The notes under the pieces: generated by a model
The model's input: only the letters and a program-made list of their open reading frames with translations
What the model was told of the DNA's origin: nothing
The model's database searches: none
Position numbers and translations under genes: made by a program
DNA from: a virus
Strand: one strand, 5' to 3'
Length of the DNA: 22,769 bases
IMG/VR virus record: IMGVR_UViG_3300045260_000028
Coordinates: 1-22,769 of that record
Part shown: piece by piece, positions 1 to 8,166 of the stretch
Layout of the letters: each line of letters opens with the position of its first letter
Numbering within the stretch: position 1 is the stretch's first letter

Positions 1-1836
1 CGGCTTTCGCCGGAATCGAGCGCCGAGCCAGGGCGGTGGAAAACCTCAAAAGCTGAATATCAGCGCGGCATCATGGATTCGATCTCCGATCGGCGAATCC
101 ACACCGTGGTGGTCAAATCATCGGCACAGATCGGAAAAACCGAAATCCTGCTCAATATCGCCGGCTACTATATCGACCAAGACCCGGCGCCTATGCTTTT
201 CCTGCAACCCACCCAGTCCATGGCCCTGGCCTTTTCAAAAGACCGCCTGACCCCTGCCTGCCGCGACAGCCCTCGCCTTGCCGGCAAGCTGGCCGATGTG
301 AGAGAGGAGACGGGCGCCAGCAAGGCGACCAAGAAGGGCTCCACCCTGCTGCAGAAAGTCTACCCGGGCGGCCATATCAGCCTCGCCGGCATGAACTCGG
401 CCTCGGAGCTGGCCTCCAGGCCCGTGCGGGTGGTGCTGATCGATGAAGTCGACCGCGCGCCGGCCAACGTCGGCGGCCAGGAAGCCGGCGAAGGAGACCC
501 CGTTAGTTTGGCTAGAAAACGCTCTCAAACCTTCTGGAACCGGAAAACAATCCTGGTGAGCACGCCCACGATCGAGGGGATGTCACGTATCGATGATGAG
601 TGGCAGGAATCCGATCAGCGCAAATTCTATGTGCCTTGCCCGCACTGCGGCGAGCCCCAGGTGCTCGAGTGGAAGCATGTGAAATGGCCTCCAGACGAGC
701 CCCAAAAAGCCCAGTACTGCTGCCAGACCTGTGGAGCATTGTGGTCCGACACACAGCGCTGGAAAGCGGTCGGGCAGGGTGAATGGCGAATAACCCGGCC
801 CGAAGTTCTGTCAATCGCAGGGTTCCACATCAACGAACTCTATTCACCTTGGTCCAAGTTGGGCGATATGGCCACCGCTTTTGTCATCGCCAAAAGGGGT
901 GGCCCTGAACAGCTGAAGACTTGGGTCAATACTTCCCTGGGCGAGTGCTGGATCGATGAAGAGGGCGAGACGGTCAGCTGGGAGATGCTCCACGCGCGGC
1001 GCGAGGACTACCCTCACAGGGATAAGGTCCCTGACGGGGTCACCGTGCTGGTGGCTGGCGCCGATGTCCAGGATAACCGGATTGAGTATGAGATCGTCGG
1101 TTACGGCGCCGGCGAGACTTCATGGGGGATCAAGTATGGCGTCCTGGTCGGCGATCCCGGACAGCCGCAATTCTGGGGTGCCTTCAAGGCCGCGATGACT
1201 GAGGAGTTCACGCATCCAAGCGGGCAGGAACTCAAAATTTCCATGGTCTGCATCGATTCGGGTCACTTCACTGACCAAGTCTACGCTTTCTGCCGTGACG
1301 CGGGTATTCATTGGGCTATTCCTGTGAAAGGGTCATCTGAGTACGCCCGTCCGATCGCGAAATTTCCACGCAAGCAAGGCAAGGATACCCGAGTCTATCT
1401 GACGATTGTCGGCACCGACACCGCCAAGGAATTGATCTACTCACGCTATAAGATACGTGACCCTGACGTGGAGGGGTACTGCCATTACCCGATCTCCGAG
1501 GATTATAACGAGACCTATTTCCAGCAGGCTACGGCGGAAAGGCGGATCCGAAAATATCGCAAGGGGACCGCTTTTTTCGAGTGGGATGCTGGCTACAGAA
1601 GGAACGAAGCGTTAGATTGTCGGGTATACGCGCTCGCTGCGCTTAAAATATTGAGGCAGAATTTTGGGTTGAAGGTCGGGAAACTGAAGCCGCGCAAGGA
1701 TAGGATTGAAGACCGTGATGTCATCAACGACGCAGACCCGAAGCGTTCGTACCGTAACCGGCCGATCGAACAGCCGAGATCACAGAAAGCGCGCCGCAAG
1801 CCCTCCGGGTGGTCCGGCGTGCGAGGGAAATGGTGA
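1..1836 (+). CDS. Terminase large subunit, lambda gpA-like (5' partial)
   Basis: ATPase and nuclease of the DNA packaging motor, which cuts concatemeric DNA and pumps it through the portal. The frame is open to base 1, and the residues before the ATG at 73 (LSPESSAEPGRW...YQRGIMDSISD) are typical of the GpA family, so the true start lies outside the window. At least 611 residues are visible; lambda gpA has 641. A Walker A motif (SSAQIGKTE, near 118-144) and a Walker B motif (VLIDEVD, near 436) mark the ATPase. Two CxxC pairs (CPHC and CQTC, near 640-735) suggest a zinc site. The C-terminal half has acidic residues expected of the nuclease (GADVQDN near 1060, CIDSGH near 1250). The stop overlaps the next start (TGATG). 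The small subunit is presumably upstream. Confidence 0.95.
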   Translation, partial: RLSPESSAEPGRWKTSKAEYQRGIMDSISDRRIHTVVVKSSAQIGKTEILLNIAGYYIDQDPAPMLFLQPTQSMALAFSKDRLTPACRDSPRLAGKLADVREETGASKATKKGSTLLQKVYPGGHISLAGMNSASELASRPVRVVLIDEVDRAPANVGGQEAGEGDPVSLARKRSQTFWNRKTILVSTPTIEGMSRIDDEWQESDQRKFYVPCPHCGEPQVLEWKHVKWPPDEPQKAQYCCQTCGALWSDTQRWKAVGQGEWRITRPEVLSIAGFHINELYSPWSKLGDMATAFVIAKRGGPEQLKTWVNTSLGECWIDEEGETVSWEMLHARREDYPHRDKVPDGVTVLVAGADVQDNRIEYEIVGYGAGETSWGIKYGVLVGDPGQPQFWGAFKAAMTEEFTHPSGQELKISMVCIDSGHFTDQVYAFCRDAGIHWAIPVKGSSEYARPIAKFPRKQGKDTRVYLTIVGTDTAKELIYSRYKIRDPDVEGYCHYPISEDYNETYFQQATAERRIRKYRKGTAFFEWDAGYRRNEALDCRVYALAALKILRQNFGLKVGKLKPRKDRIEDRDVINDADPKRSYRNRPIEQPRSQKARRKPSGWSGVRGKW

Positions 1837-2033
1837 TGGCCTGGACAAAAGAAGATCTTGACGCCCTGGAGGCTGCGATCAAAAGCGGTGTGCAGGAAGT
1901 GGATTACCCAGGCGGGCAGCGGATCAAGTACCACACGCTGAACGACATGCTCAAACTGCGTCGGGCAATCATTCTGGAAATCAATTCCACGGCAGGCGGC
2001 AAAGCCTATGCCCTGGTGGACTTCCGACGATGA
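1836..2033 (+). CDS. Head-tail joining protein, gpW-like
   Basis: Small protein of 65 residues, close to lambda gpW (68), at the gpW position between terminase and portal. In lambda, gpW plugs the portal after packaging and stabilises the filled head. Visible features fit: helical N-terminus (WTKEDLDALEAAIKSG), a hairpin-like VDYPGGQRIKYHTLNDM and a basic helix LKLRRAI. I chose the ATG at 1836 because GAGGG at 1823-1827 is eight bases upstream; the in-frame ATG at 1830 is too close to it and the start at 1809 has no site. It overlaps the terminase stop by one base and the portal start by four, so translation is probably coupled. Confidence 0.85.
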   Translation: MAWTKEDLDALEAAIKSGVQEVDYPGGQRIKYHTLNDMLKLRRAIILEINSTAGGKAYALVDFRR

Positions 2034-3547
2034 AATGGATGCAGAAAATCTGGAATCGTTACGAGACGACGACTCCATCAAGAACGCATGACATCGGCCG
2101 GTCTACCGGCGATGGCGACCGTCCCATCGGCATGGCCGGCAAGACATTGCGCGAACAGGCGCGATTTCTCGAAGAGAATCATGATCTGGTCAACGGCATT
2201 CTGACCGTACTGGTCAATAACACGGTGGGGCCAGAAGGCATCACGGTGGAGCCACTGCCGCGCAACGCTGACGGGTCCGTCAATCGCGATCTGGCCGATG
2301 AATTGTCCCTACTCTATGACGACTGGTCGAGGCATCCAGAGGTCACAGGGGAGTACACCCGCCCGGCCATGGAGCGACTGCTCGCGCGCTCTTTGTACCG
2401 AGACGGAGAGGTGTTTGTCCAACACCTCTCCGGGCGGGTGCCATTCTTGCAGCACCGCACGCAGGTGCCCTATAGCGTGGAGATGCTCGAGGCGGACATG
2501 GTCCCAATGGACCACCCGGACAACGTCCAACACAATAATTTTCAGGGCGTGATCAAGAACAATTGGGGTCAGCCGATAGCCTATCAGGTCTATATGCGTC
2601 ATCCCGGCTCGATCAAGGCGTGGGATACCCAGCTCAAGGAAGTAAAAGCCGATAGCATGCTCCACGCCAAGCTGGTCTCACGAGTCGGGCAGACGCGCGG
2701 CGTGTCACTTTTCGCCTCGGTGCTCAAGCGGCTCAACGATCTGAGAATGTACGAGGAATCCGAGCAGGTAGCGGCGCGCATGGCGGCGTGCCTGGGGCTT
2801 TATATCAAGAGGGGCAACCCTGACCTGTATGTGCCGGGCAATGAGGAGGAAGGCGACGATCGACTGTTCGAGATGGCGCCGGGCATTATTTATGACAATC
2901 TACTGCCTGGGGAAGAGATCGGCGATATCAGCCCGAACCGGCCGAGCCAGCTTCTGCAGCCGTTCCGCGACAGTATGCTCAAGGCGGTCAGTGCCGGCGT
3001 GAAGGCCAACTATTCCACGGTCTCCAAAGACTACTCCGGGACGTATTCCTCGCAGCGCCAGGAACTCTCCGACTCGTATGTGAACTACGGCACGCTGCAG
3101 GCTGACTTTGTGAACCAGATTTGCAGGCCTATGTGGGAGCAGTTTCTCGCCTCGGCATTGATGGCCAAATTGATCCGCGTTCCGGACAGCCTGGACGAGC
3201 GCACGCTATACGATGCTACATTCCGCGGCCCTGTTCAGCCGTGGATCGACCCGGCCAAAGAGGCGTCCGCCAACCTGATCCAGGTGCGTGCCGGCTTTAA
3301 ATCCTTGTCCCAGGTGATCCGGGAGCGTGGGGAGAATCCACGCAGAGTACTCGCTGAGATTCAGCGAGAGCGCGAGGAGGCTGAGGAGATGGGCATTGAA
3401 TTGTCCAGTTTTGCGTCTACTGACGATACCAACATGGGAGGCACAGGTGATGATTCTGGCCAAAGCCAAGGGCTTAGAACTCAAGGTAACAAAGACGACG
3501 ATTCAGGGTCAGGCAGTGCCTCGGGGAGAGCTGTACGTCTACGGTGA
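2030..3547 (+). CDS. Portal protein, lambda gpB family
   Basis: Dodecameric portal at the capsid vertex through which DNA enters and to which the connector attaches. The 505 residues compare with 533 in lambda gpB. Family-like stretches include the N-terminal REQARFLEENHDLVNGILTV with VNNTVGPEGI, the central LYRDGEVFVQHL, and the later region with LLPGEEIGDISPNRPS and YSTVSKDYSGTYSSQRQ. The C-terminal tail is low-complexity (Gly/Ser/Asp-rich from about residue 470), as in relatives. The start overlaps the preceding stop (ATGA). The last 98 bases overlap the protease-capsid gene in another frame, a compact layout like that of lambda B and C. Confidence 0.95.
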   Translation: MKWMQKIWNRYETTTPSRTHDIGRSTGDGDRPIGMAGKTLREQARFLEENHDLVNGILTVLVNNTVGPEGITVEPLPRNADGSVNRDLADELSLLYDDWSRHPEVTGEYTRPAMERLLARSLYRDGEVFVQHLSGRVPFLQHRTQVPYSVEMLEADMVPMDHPDNVQHNNFQGVIKNNWGQPIAYQVYMRHPGSIKAWDTQLKEVKADSMLHAKLVSRVGQTRGVSLFASVLKRLNDLRMYEESEQVAARMAACLGLYIKRGNPDLYVPGNEEEGDDRLFEMAPGIIYDNLLPGEEIGDISPNRPSQLLQPFRDSMLKAVSAGVKANYSTVSKDYSGTYSSQRQELSDSYVNYGTLQADFVNQICRPMWEQFLASALMAKLIRVPDSLDERTLYDATFRGPVQPWIDPAKEASANLIQVRAGFKSLSQVIRERGENPRRVLAEIQREREEAEEMGIELSSFASTDDTNMGGTGDDSGQSQGLRTQGNKDDDSGSGSASGRAVRLR

Positions 3548-5567
3548 CATTGTCAGCGAAAAATGGTTCGAGGGTGACGTAGCGCCTGCGGATGTCGTTA
3601 ATCTGCTCAACGAGATGGCGTCCCTGCAGGTCTCCGACATCGATGTCTATGTCAACTCGATGGGTGGTTCCGTATTCGCAGGCACTGCGATCTATTCCGC
3701 GCTCAAGCGCCACCCGGCTGCAATCAATGTGCAGGTCGACGGCATCGCTGCTTCGATCGCGTCGGTGATCGCGATGGCAGGCGACCTTATCAGCATTGCC
3801 GACGCCGGCATGATCATGGTGCATTCGCCCTGGTCTGTCGCGATGGGCAATGCCGCTGAACTGCGCAAGCAGGCTGACGTGCTGGATCAGGTGGAGGTCT
3901 CGATGAGAGAGGCCTATATCAACCGAACCGGCATCGATGAGAAACAATTGGCCCAAATGTTGGCTGATGAGACCTGGATGACGGCAAAAGAGGCCGTAGA
4001 GCTTGGTTTTGCCGATGAAATCGTGCAAGTTACAGACGTAGCGGCGCAGTACGTGCCGGAAGACCGGTTTCGGAATACGCCAGAATGGTTGAAGTCCGGG
4101 AGCGATTTTAAAATTCCTTGTGAAACCACTGCATGCCGCCTGCAAGGCGCATCAGCGGACACATCAACTGGTACCGCGGAGGACGCAGCAATGCCCGATC
4201 CTATCGACATCGACACTCAGCTGAAGGCGGCGCGCGAAACCGCTGCCGAAGAGGCAAAAGCAGCCGCGATTGCGGAAGAGAAAGCCCGGAAAAAGCATAT
4301 CAATGCCCTTTTTCTGCGCTTTCCCCAGCATGCGGACTTGCGCCAGGAATGCATGGATGACATGGACTGCACTATCGAGGCAGCGAACACTAAATTGCTG
4401 GATAAGCTGGCTGAAGGTGCGGGCCCATTGGGTGGTGCTTCTCGCATCGAGGATCTCGGCAGCGAGCACGAGAAATTCAAGGCAGGCATCGTTGATGGCA
4501 TTTTGCAGAAAGCGCAGGCCAAGCCCATCGATGAGAGTAATCCCTATCGTGGCTTTTCGATGCGCGATGTGGCGCGCGTTTGTGCGGCCAAGCTGGGGCA
4601 TCCGGTCGACCGGATGGGGACAGAGCAGATCATTCGCGCGGCCCTGACCTCGGAGTCGGATTTCCCGACCCTGTACGAGAACGCCATGCACAAGGTGCTG
4701 CTGAACGCCTATCGCGTCCAGCCGGACACGTGGTCCGAATTTATGGGCACCACCACCCTGGCGGACTTCCGGCCGCATAACCGCTATCGGATGGGAACCT
4801 TCGGCAACCTGCCGACGCTGACCGAGAATGGCGAGATTCCGCGCACCAATCTGCAGGATGCCGAGAAAGAGCAGATTAGCGCGGTTGAGCGCGGCATGAT
4901 TTTCGATCTGAGCTTCAAGGCTATCGTGGATGACGACCTGGGCGGGTTGACTCGAGTCGCCACCCAGATGGGCCGGGCAGCGCGCCGGACGGTGGAGTCT
5001 TCCGCCTACGACCTGCTGATCTCCAACCCGACGATGGGCGACGGGGTCGCATTGTTCGATGCGGCGCACAACAACATGGCCGCGACAGGTTCCGAGATCA
5101 GCGTTGAGTCCCTCGGCGAAGCGCGGGCGGCCATGCGCCGCCAGATGGACCCGTCGAGCAATGAGTACATCGATCTGCTGCCGGCCGTGCTGCTCTGCCC
5201 AGTGGAAATTGGCGATCTGGCCCGCCAAGTCGTGGCGTCCGAGACTGATCCCAGTCAGACCAACAGTCGGGTACCCAATCCGATCCGCAACATGGTTCGC
5301 GTGATCGACACGCCCCGCCTGTCCGGTACCGGGTGGTACTTGTTCGCCTCGCCCATGGACACCGCTGTTGGCGAGGTCGGTTTCCTGAACGGCATGTCCG
5401 AGCCGGAAATGATGATGGAGGAACTGTTCGAGAGCCGCGGCGTGCAGTGGCGCGTCACTCTCGACTTCGGCGTCGCGATGCTCGAGTGGCGTGCAGGCTA
5501 CTACAATGAAGGCGCCGCACCGGCCGCTCTGGGTGTTCAAGCGAAGCGGACCAACGGCAAGAAGTGA
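3450..5567 (+). CDS. ClpP-like prohead protease / scaffold / major capsid fusion
   Basis: One 705-residue reading frame with three functions. Residues 1-200 are a ClpP-type (S14) serine protease: NSMGGSVFAG (69-78), Ser102 in GIAAS, His125 in MVHSPW, and an acidic residue at 173/174 before WMTAKEAVELGFADE. Residues 248-340 are charged and Ala/Glu/Lys-rich, as expected of a scaffold (delta) region. From about 350 to the end is a Mu gpT-like major capsid protein (DFRPHNRYRMG, TENGEI, KAIVDDDLGG, AARRTVESSAYDLL). I chose ATG 3450 because GGGAGG (3436-3441) is eight bases upstream; the frame is open back to 3327 but that part shadows the portal gene. Such fusions are known in phages. The protease would process the scaffold inside the prohead. 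Confidence 0.93.
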   Translation: MILAKAKGLELKVTKTTIQGQAVPRGELYVYGDIVSEKWFEGDVAPADVVNLLNEMASLQVSDIDVYVNSMGGSVFAGTAIYSALKRHPAAINVQVDGIAASIASVIAMAGDLISIADAGMIMVHSPWSVAMGNAAELRKQADVLDQVEVSMREAYINRTGIDEKQLAQMLADETWMTAKEAVELGFADEIVQVTDVAAQYVPEDRFRNTPEWLKSGSDFKIPCETTACRLQGASADTSTGTAEDAAMPDPIDIDTQLKAARETAAEEAKAAAIAEEKARKKHINALFLRFPQHADLRQECMDDMDCTIEAANTKLLDKLAEGAGPLGGASRIEDLGSEHEKFKAGIVDGILQKAQAKPIDESNPYRGFSMRDVARVCAAKLGHPVDRMGTEQIIRAALTSESDFPTLYENAMHKVLLNAYRVQPDTWSEFMGTTTLADFRPHNRYRMGTFGNLPTLTENGEIPRTNLQDAEKEQISAVERGMIFDLSFKAIVDDDLGGLTRVATQMGRAARRTVESSAYDLLISNPTMGDGVALFDAAHNNMAATGSEISVESLGEARAAMRRQMDPSSNEYIDLLPAVLLCPVEIGDLARQVVASETDPSQTNSRVPNPIRNMVRVIDTPRLSGTGWYLFASPMDTAVGEVGFLNGMSEPEMMMEELFESRGVQWRVTLDFGVAMLEWRAGYYNEGAAPAALGVQAKRTNGKK
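4191..5567 (+). CDS. Probable nested scaffold-capsid product (internal in-frame start)
   Basis: Within the protease-capsid frame, GGAGGA at 4178-4183 lies seven bases before an in-frame ATG at 4191 (residue 248, MPDPIDID). This is exactly where the protease domain and its linker end and the charged scaffold segment begins. A start here would give a 458-residue scaffold-capsid protein without protease. Lambda does the equivalent with Nu3, which starts inside gene C in the same frame. The sequence shows the site; its use is inference. It would supply many capsid subunits per protease copy, as assembly needs. Confidence 0.6.
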   Translation: MPDPIDIDTQLKAARETAAEEAKAAAIAEEKARKKHINALFLRFPQHADLRQECMDDMDCTIEAANTKLLDKLAEGAGPLGGASRIEDLGSEHEKFKAGIVDGILQKAQAKPIDESNPYRGFSMRDVARVCAAKLGHPVDRMGTEQIIRAALTSESDFPTLYENAMHKVLLNAYRVQPDTWSEFMGTTTLADFRPHNRYRMGTFGNLPTLTENGEIPRTNLQDAEKEQISAVERGMIFDLSFKAIVDDDLGGLTRVATQMGRAARRTVESSAYDLLISNPTMGDGVALFDAAHNNMAATGSEISVESLGEARAAMRRQMDPSSNEYIDLLPAVLLCPVEIGDLARQVVASETDPSQTNSRVPNPIRNMVRVIDTPRLSGTGWYLFASPMDTAVGEVGFLNGMSEPEMMMEELFESRGVQWRVTLDFGVAMLEWRAGYYNEGAAPAALGVQAKRTNGKK

Positions 5568-5572
5568 TCCGA

Positions 5573-5597
5573 GCGGGGTGAAAATTTTTCGCCCCGC
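5573..5597 (+). other. Inverted repeat between capsid and decoration genes
   Basis: GCGGGG (5573-5578) pairs with CCCCGC (5592-5597), and the stem can extend inward through TGAAAA/TTTTCG. It sits in the only sizeable gap (53 bases) of the head genes. No T-tract follows, so it is a poor intrinsic terminator. It may protect or process the mRNA 3' of the capsid gene, or partly attenuate transcription. Confidence 0.45.
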
Positions 5598-5620
5598 CGC
5601 CCAATATGAGGAATTAGAAA

Positions 5621-5947
5621 ATGGCTACAATTTTTCACCAGAACGCGGGCGACGTTATTGATTGGGTCGCTGCTGCTGATGTGCTGGCAGACGATTTCAT
5701 CGATGTCGGCGGAAAGTTGGGGATTGCGTTGAATTCCGGCGCCACCGGCGAGACGATCAGCGTCAAACTGACTGGCGTGATCAAAGCGGCTAAAGCCGCC
5801 GAGGCCCAGAATGCGGGGCAGGTCGTTACGGCCAACACGACGACCAATACGGTCGCCATTGCCGGTGGTGATATCGCTGCAGCCGGGGTGGTGATCCAGG
5901 ATGCGGCTTCCGGGGACGCGACAGCCCTTGTCCGCCTCAACGCCTAA
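5621..5947 (+). CDS. Capsid decoration protein, DUF2190-like
   Basis: 108 residues directly after the capsid gene, the position of lambda D, a protein that cements the expanded head from outside. The N-terminus matches the DUF2190 pattern: MATIFHQNAGD, a hydrophobic strand, then DDFIDVGGKLGIAL with GETISVKLTGVI. It ends with the family-typical DAASGDATALVRLN. The middle is Ala/Thr/Val-rich. A GAGGA ribosome site (5608-5612) precedes the start. High expression is expected from its position and its strong start signal. Family assignment is from recognised pattern only; the decoration role is known for some relatives. Confidence 0.82.
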   Translation: MATIFHQNAGDVIDWVAAADVLADDFIDVGGKLGIALNSGATGETISVKLTGVIKAAKAAEAQNAGQVVTANTTTNTVAIAGGDIAAAGVVIQDAASGDATALVRLNA

Positions 5948-6248
5948 GTTACCTGGGCTGGTACAGGGCGCGATAGACTGGCTGACTCACACGGGTGAGG
6001 ATGTTGTCTATCGGTCGGCGTTGTCCGGGCAGTCATCGACTGTCCGGGCGACGATCGAGCAGGATGTCACACTGCTCGATGACCAAGGCATGGCCACACG
6101 CGGGCTGGTTATCAACCTGAGCCCGCAGCAGGTACCTGTAATGAAACACCAGGATGTCGTCATCACTGCGTCTGGCACTCGCTATCAGATCGATGAGATT
6201 ATCGACAGTCCCGGCTATTTGATGCGCGCCTTTATATCCCCGGAATGA
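5901..6248 (+). CDS. Head-tail joining protein, gpFII-like
   Basis: 115 residues (lambda gpFII has 117), in the FII position between decoration and tail genes. gpFII forms the end of the head connector to which the finished tail binds. The visible pattern agrees: short N-terminal helix (LVQGAIDWL), variable loop, a strand run (STVRATIEQDV), then QVPVMKHQDVVITASGTRYQIDEII, which parallels gpFII's RQLRRGDTLTIGEENFWVDRV. The start is uncertain. The ATG at 5901 overlaps the preceding gene by 47 bases and has a weak ribosome site; an in-frame TTG at 5928 is an alternative. Coupled translation from the preceding gene is likely. Confidence 0.7.
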   Translation: MRLPGTRQPLSASTPKLPGLVQGAIDWLTHTGEDVVYRSALSGQSSTVRATIEQDVTLLDDQGMATRGLVINLSPQQVPVMKHQDVVITASGTRYQIDEIIDSPGYLMRAFISPE

Positions 6249-6249
6249 T

Positions 6250-6639
6250 ATGCCGACCCGATCAGAAATCAGACAGCTATTCGCTGCTGCGATCAAGGAT
6301 TCCCTGCCGCAGCTGCACGTCTTTGCCGGGCGCCATATCGATTATCTGCATGACGTACTGCCGGCAACCATCGTGTCGTTTGACTCTGTCGCGGTGGAGC
6401 AGGATATGGCGGATCAGTATCGCTATTCCGGCACTATCACGGCGATCGTGGTCTCGGCCACGCCGGACGATGATGACCTGGACGGCCTGATCGACGCCAT
6501 CATTCCTGCCGTGCAGGACCGTATCCGCACGATGGTGCCCGGAATGGGCTGTCAGCTGATTGAGATTGCCTATAACCGGGAGTTCGATCCCGGAGTCGCC
6601 GCCGGGGTGGTGACGTGGCAGGTAGATTACGGTGACTAA
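6250..6639 (+). CDS. Tail terminator protein, gpU-like
   Basis: 129 residues, against 131 in lambda gpU, which forms the hexameric ring that stops tail-tube growth and joins the tail to the head. The N-terminus (PTRSEIRQLFAAAIKDSL) is a helix as in gpU. The core SGTITAIVVSATPDDDDLDGLIDAI matches gpU's AELHIEVFLPAQVPDSELDAWME in spacing and character. The C-terminus VTWQVDYGD parallels LTYVITYEM. It starts one base after the preceding stop and overlaps the next gene by eight bases. Confidence 0.78.
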   Translation: MPTRSEIRQLFAAAIKDSLPQLHVFAGRHIDYLHDVLPATIVSFDSVAVEQDMADQYRYSGTITAIVVSATPDDDDLDGLIDAIIPAVQDRIRTMVPGMGCQLIEIAYNREFDPGVAAGVVTWQVDYGD

Positions 6640-7381
6640 CTACTATGATTCCATGCGCCCCGGGATCCGGGCGCTGCTGCGGTTAGAATCCGACCTCGAA
6701 TATTTTGAGCGGGTGGCCGGGCCCAAAGCCCGCGTACGCGCGCTCAACAGGCTGCGCGTCACGATGAAGGCGCGCGTGGCGCGGGAACTCTGGCAGAATC
6801 TGCGCTATCTGCCGCTGGTGGACAGCAAAGGCCGGAAAATCAGAGAGAAGAACATCCGCACGGGCGTGAAGCTGAAGCACATCCGCGACAGGATATTCAC
6901 CAGCCAGGCCAACAAGCGGCGCCCGTTCACGCGACTCATTGTTTACACCACGCCCATTCCTGCGATCCGCCTCACCAGCTCATCTAAGGGCGGCACCACC
7001 ACGACCAAAGGGCAGTTCATGAAACGCAAGGGTGGGAGACGTGCGGCTGGGCGCAGCAGCAAGCTGGGCGGGCTGAGTATTGGCGGCGTGATCATGCCGA
7101 ACGCCTTCATTCAATTTTCGAAAAGAAACCAGACGTTTCACGTTTTTCGCCGGAATCAGCGCGCTACATGGTTGCCCGGCAAGAGCGGGTGGGACGTAAA
7201 ACCCGGAAGCAATCAATTCGGCTTGCGGCATTCTTATGACACCGTTAAATTTGATATTCATGAAGCTGCAAACAAGCACACAGCAGCGGCGGTCGAGAAG
7301 GTGGTCCAGGAGCGCGCTGCGTTGGAATACAACCGAGCGCTTGAGCAGGTCGGTGCACAGCTCTTAAAATACGGGAGGTAA
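6632..7381 (+). CDS. Minor tail protein, gpZ-like
   Basis: 249 residues, longer than lambda gpZ (192). It is strongly basic, with an N-terminal helix resembling gpZ (KARVRALNRLRVTMKARVARELW), a Lys/Arg-rich middle (KRKGGRRAAGRSS) and the gpZ-like segment GGVIMPNAFIQFSKRNQTFHVFRR. gpZ is needed for a functional head-proximal end of the tail. The start is a GTG inside the end of the gpU-like gene. Lambda has Z before U; here the order is U then Z, just before the tube gene. Confidence 0.72.
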   Translation: MTNYYDSMRPGIRALLRLESDLEYFERVAGPKARVRALNRLRVTMKARVARELWQNLRYLPLVDSKGRKIREKNIRTGVKLKHIRDRIFTSQANKRRPFTRLIVYTTPIPAIRLTSSSKGGTTTTKGQFMKRKGGRRAAGRSSKLGGLSIGGVIMPNAFIQFSKRNQTFHVFRRNQRATWLPGKSGWDVKPGSNQFGLRHSYDTVKFDIHEAANKHTAAAVEKVVQERAALEYNRALEQVGAQLLKYGR

Positions 7382-7386
7382 CATCC

Positions 7387-7803
7387 ATGACATCTACAGC
7401 AATTTCCGCGCAGGGGTCGACCCTGAGCATTGGCGCCACGCCGACGGCGATCGAGAACATGATTTCGTTCTCCGGGTTCGACGGGCAGGCCGCCGAGATC
7501 GATGTGACCAATCTAAGTTCCACGTCAAAAGAATACCTTGCCGGATTAACCGACCCGGGGTCATTCTCGTTCGAGTTCCACGCCAATTTCCTGACAGCGA
7601 CAGCGGGGCAGGAATTGCTGCGCGCGGCCGCGTTGTCAGGAGCGGTCACTGATTTTACGCTGGACCTGCCAGACGGCACGTCATTGGATTTCCAGGCAGT
7701 GGTCCAGAATGCGTTGTCCACGTCGGGCGGTGTGGACGCGGCATTGAATGGATCAGCCAGCCTGCGAATCTCAGGTCCGATCACAATCAACCAACCCGTC
7801 TAA
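7387..7803 (+). CDS. Major tail tube protein, gpV-like
   Basis: 138 residues; hexamers of this protein stack to form the tail tube. The pattern is typical of siphovirus tube proteins: short N-terminal arm with a strand (GSTLSIGA), a loop (ISFSGFDGQAAEIDVTNLSSTSKEYLAGLTDPGSFSFE with the characteristic D-x-T-x-L-S-S-T-x-K-E), then alternating strands. It lacks the C-terminal Ig-like domain of lambda gpV (246 residues). A strong GGGAGG site (7373-7378) precedes the ATG. It stands immediately before the chaperone pair, as expected. Confidence 0.88.
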   Translation: MTSTAISAQGSTLSIGATPTAIENMISFSGFDGQAAEIDVTNLSSTSKEYLAGLTDPGSFSFEFHANFLTATAGQELLRAAALSGAVTDFTLDLPDGTSLDFQAVVQNALSTSGGVDAALNGSASLRISGPITINQPV

Positions 7804-7812
7804 GGACACCCT

Positions 7813-8166
7813 ATGCCTCTATTGACCCGGGAAGCCATCCTGGAAGCGGATGATCGACAATTCAGAGATGTGGAGGTGCCCGAATGGGGCGGCACCGTCC
7901 GAGTCGCTACCATGACAGGGCGAGCGCGCGATCGGTATGAAGCCGGTCTATACCAGGACCAGGGAAAGGAGACTACGTATGACAACCTGCGAGCGCGGTT
8001 TTTGAGTCATTGCGTGGTCAACGAAGCCGGCGACCTGATCTTTTCGGTAGGTGATCTGGAGGCGCTGGGGCAGAAGTCCTCTGCGGCACTGGATCGCGTG
8101 TTCAAAGTCGCGTCCGACCTCAATGGTACCTCTGCTGACGGCGTTGAGGACATCGCAAAAAACTGA
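7813..8166 (+). CDS. Tail assembly chaperone, gpG-like (zero-frame product)
   Basis: 117 residues, in the lambda G position between tube and tape measure. gpG coats the tape measure during tail assembly and is absent from the virion. The protein is acidic and mostly helical after an N-terminal strand segment (FRDVEVPEWGGTVRVATMTG). AAGGA lies six bases before the ATG. The last sense codons, GCA AAA AAC then TGA, contain a -1 slippery heptamer, so part of the ribosomes should continue into the next frame. This short form would be the abundant product. Confidence 0.85.
   Translation: MPLLTREAILEADDRQFRDVEVPEWGGTVRVATMTGRARDRYEAGLYQDQGKETTYDNLRARFLSHCVVNEAGDLIFSVGDLEALGQKSSAALDRVFKVASDLNGTSADGVEDIAKN

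Noticed and set aside
3327-3449. Extension of the protease-capsid gene upstream to 3327
   Set aside because: The added residues do not look like a protease N-terminus and lie inside the portal gene; the strong site before 3450 decides the start.
4164-5540. 458-codon open frame on the - strand opposite the capsid gene
   Set aside because: It is the mirror of strongly coding capsid sequence, has no recognisable family or ribosome site, and its composition (His/Arg/Gly-rich) is typical of a shadow frame in GC-rich DNA.
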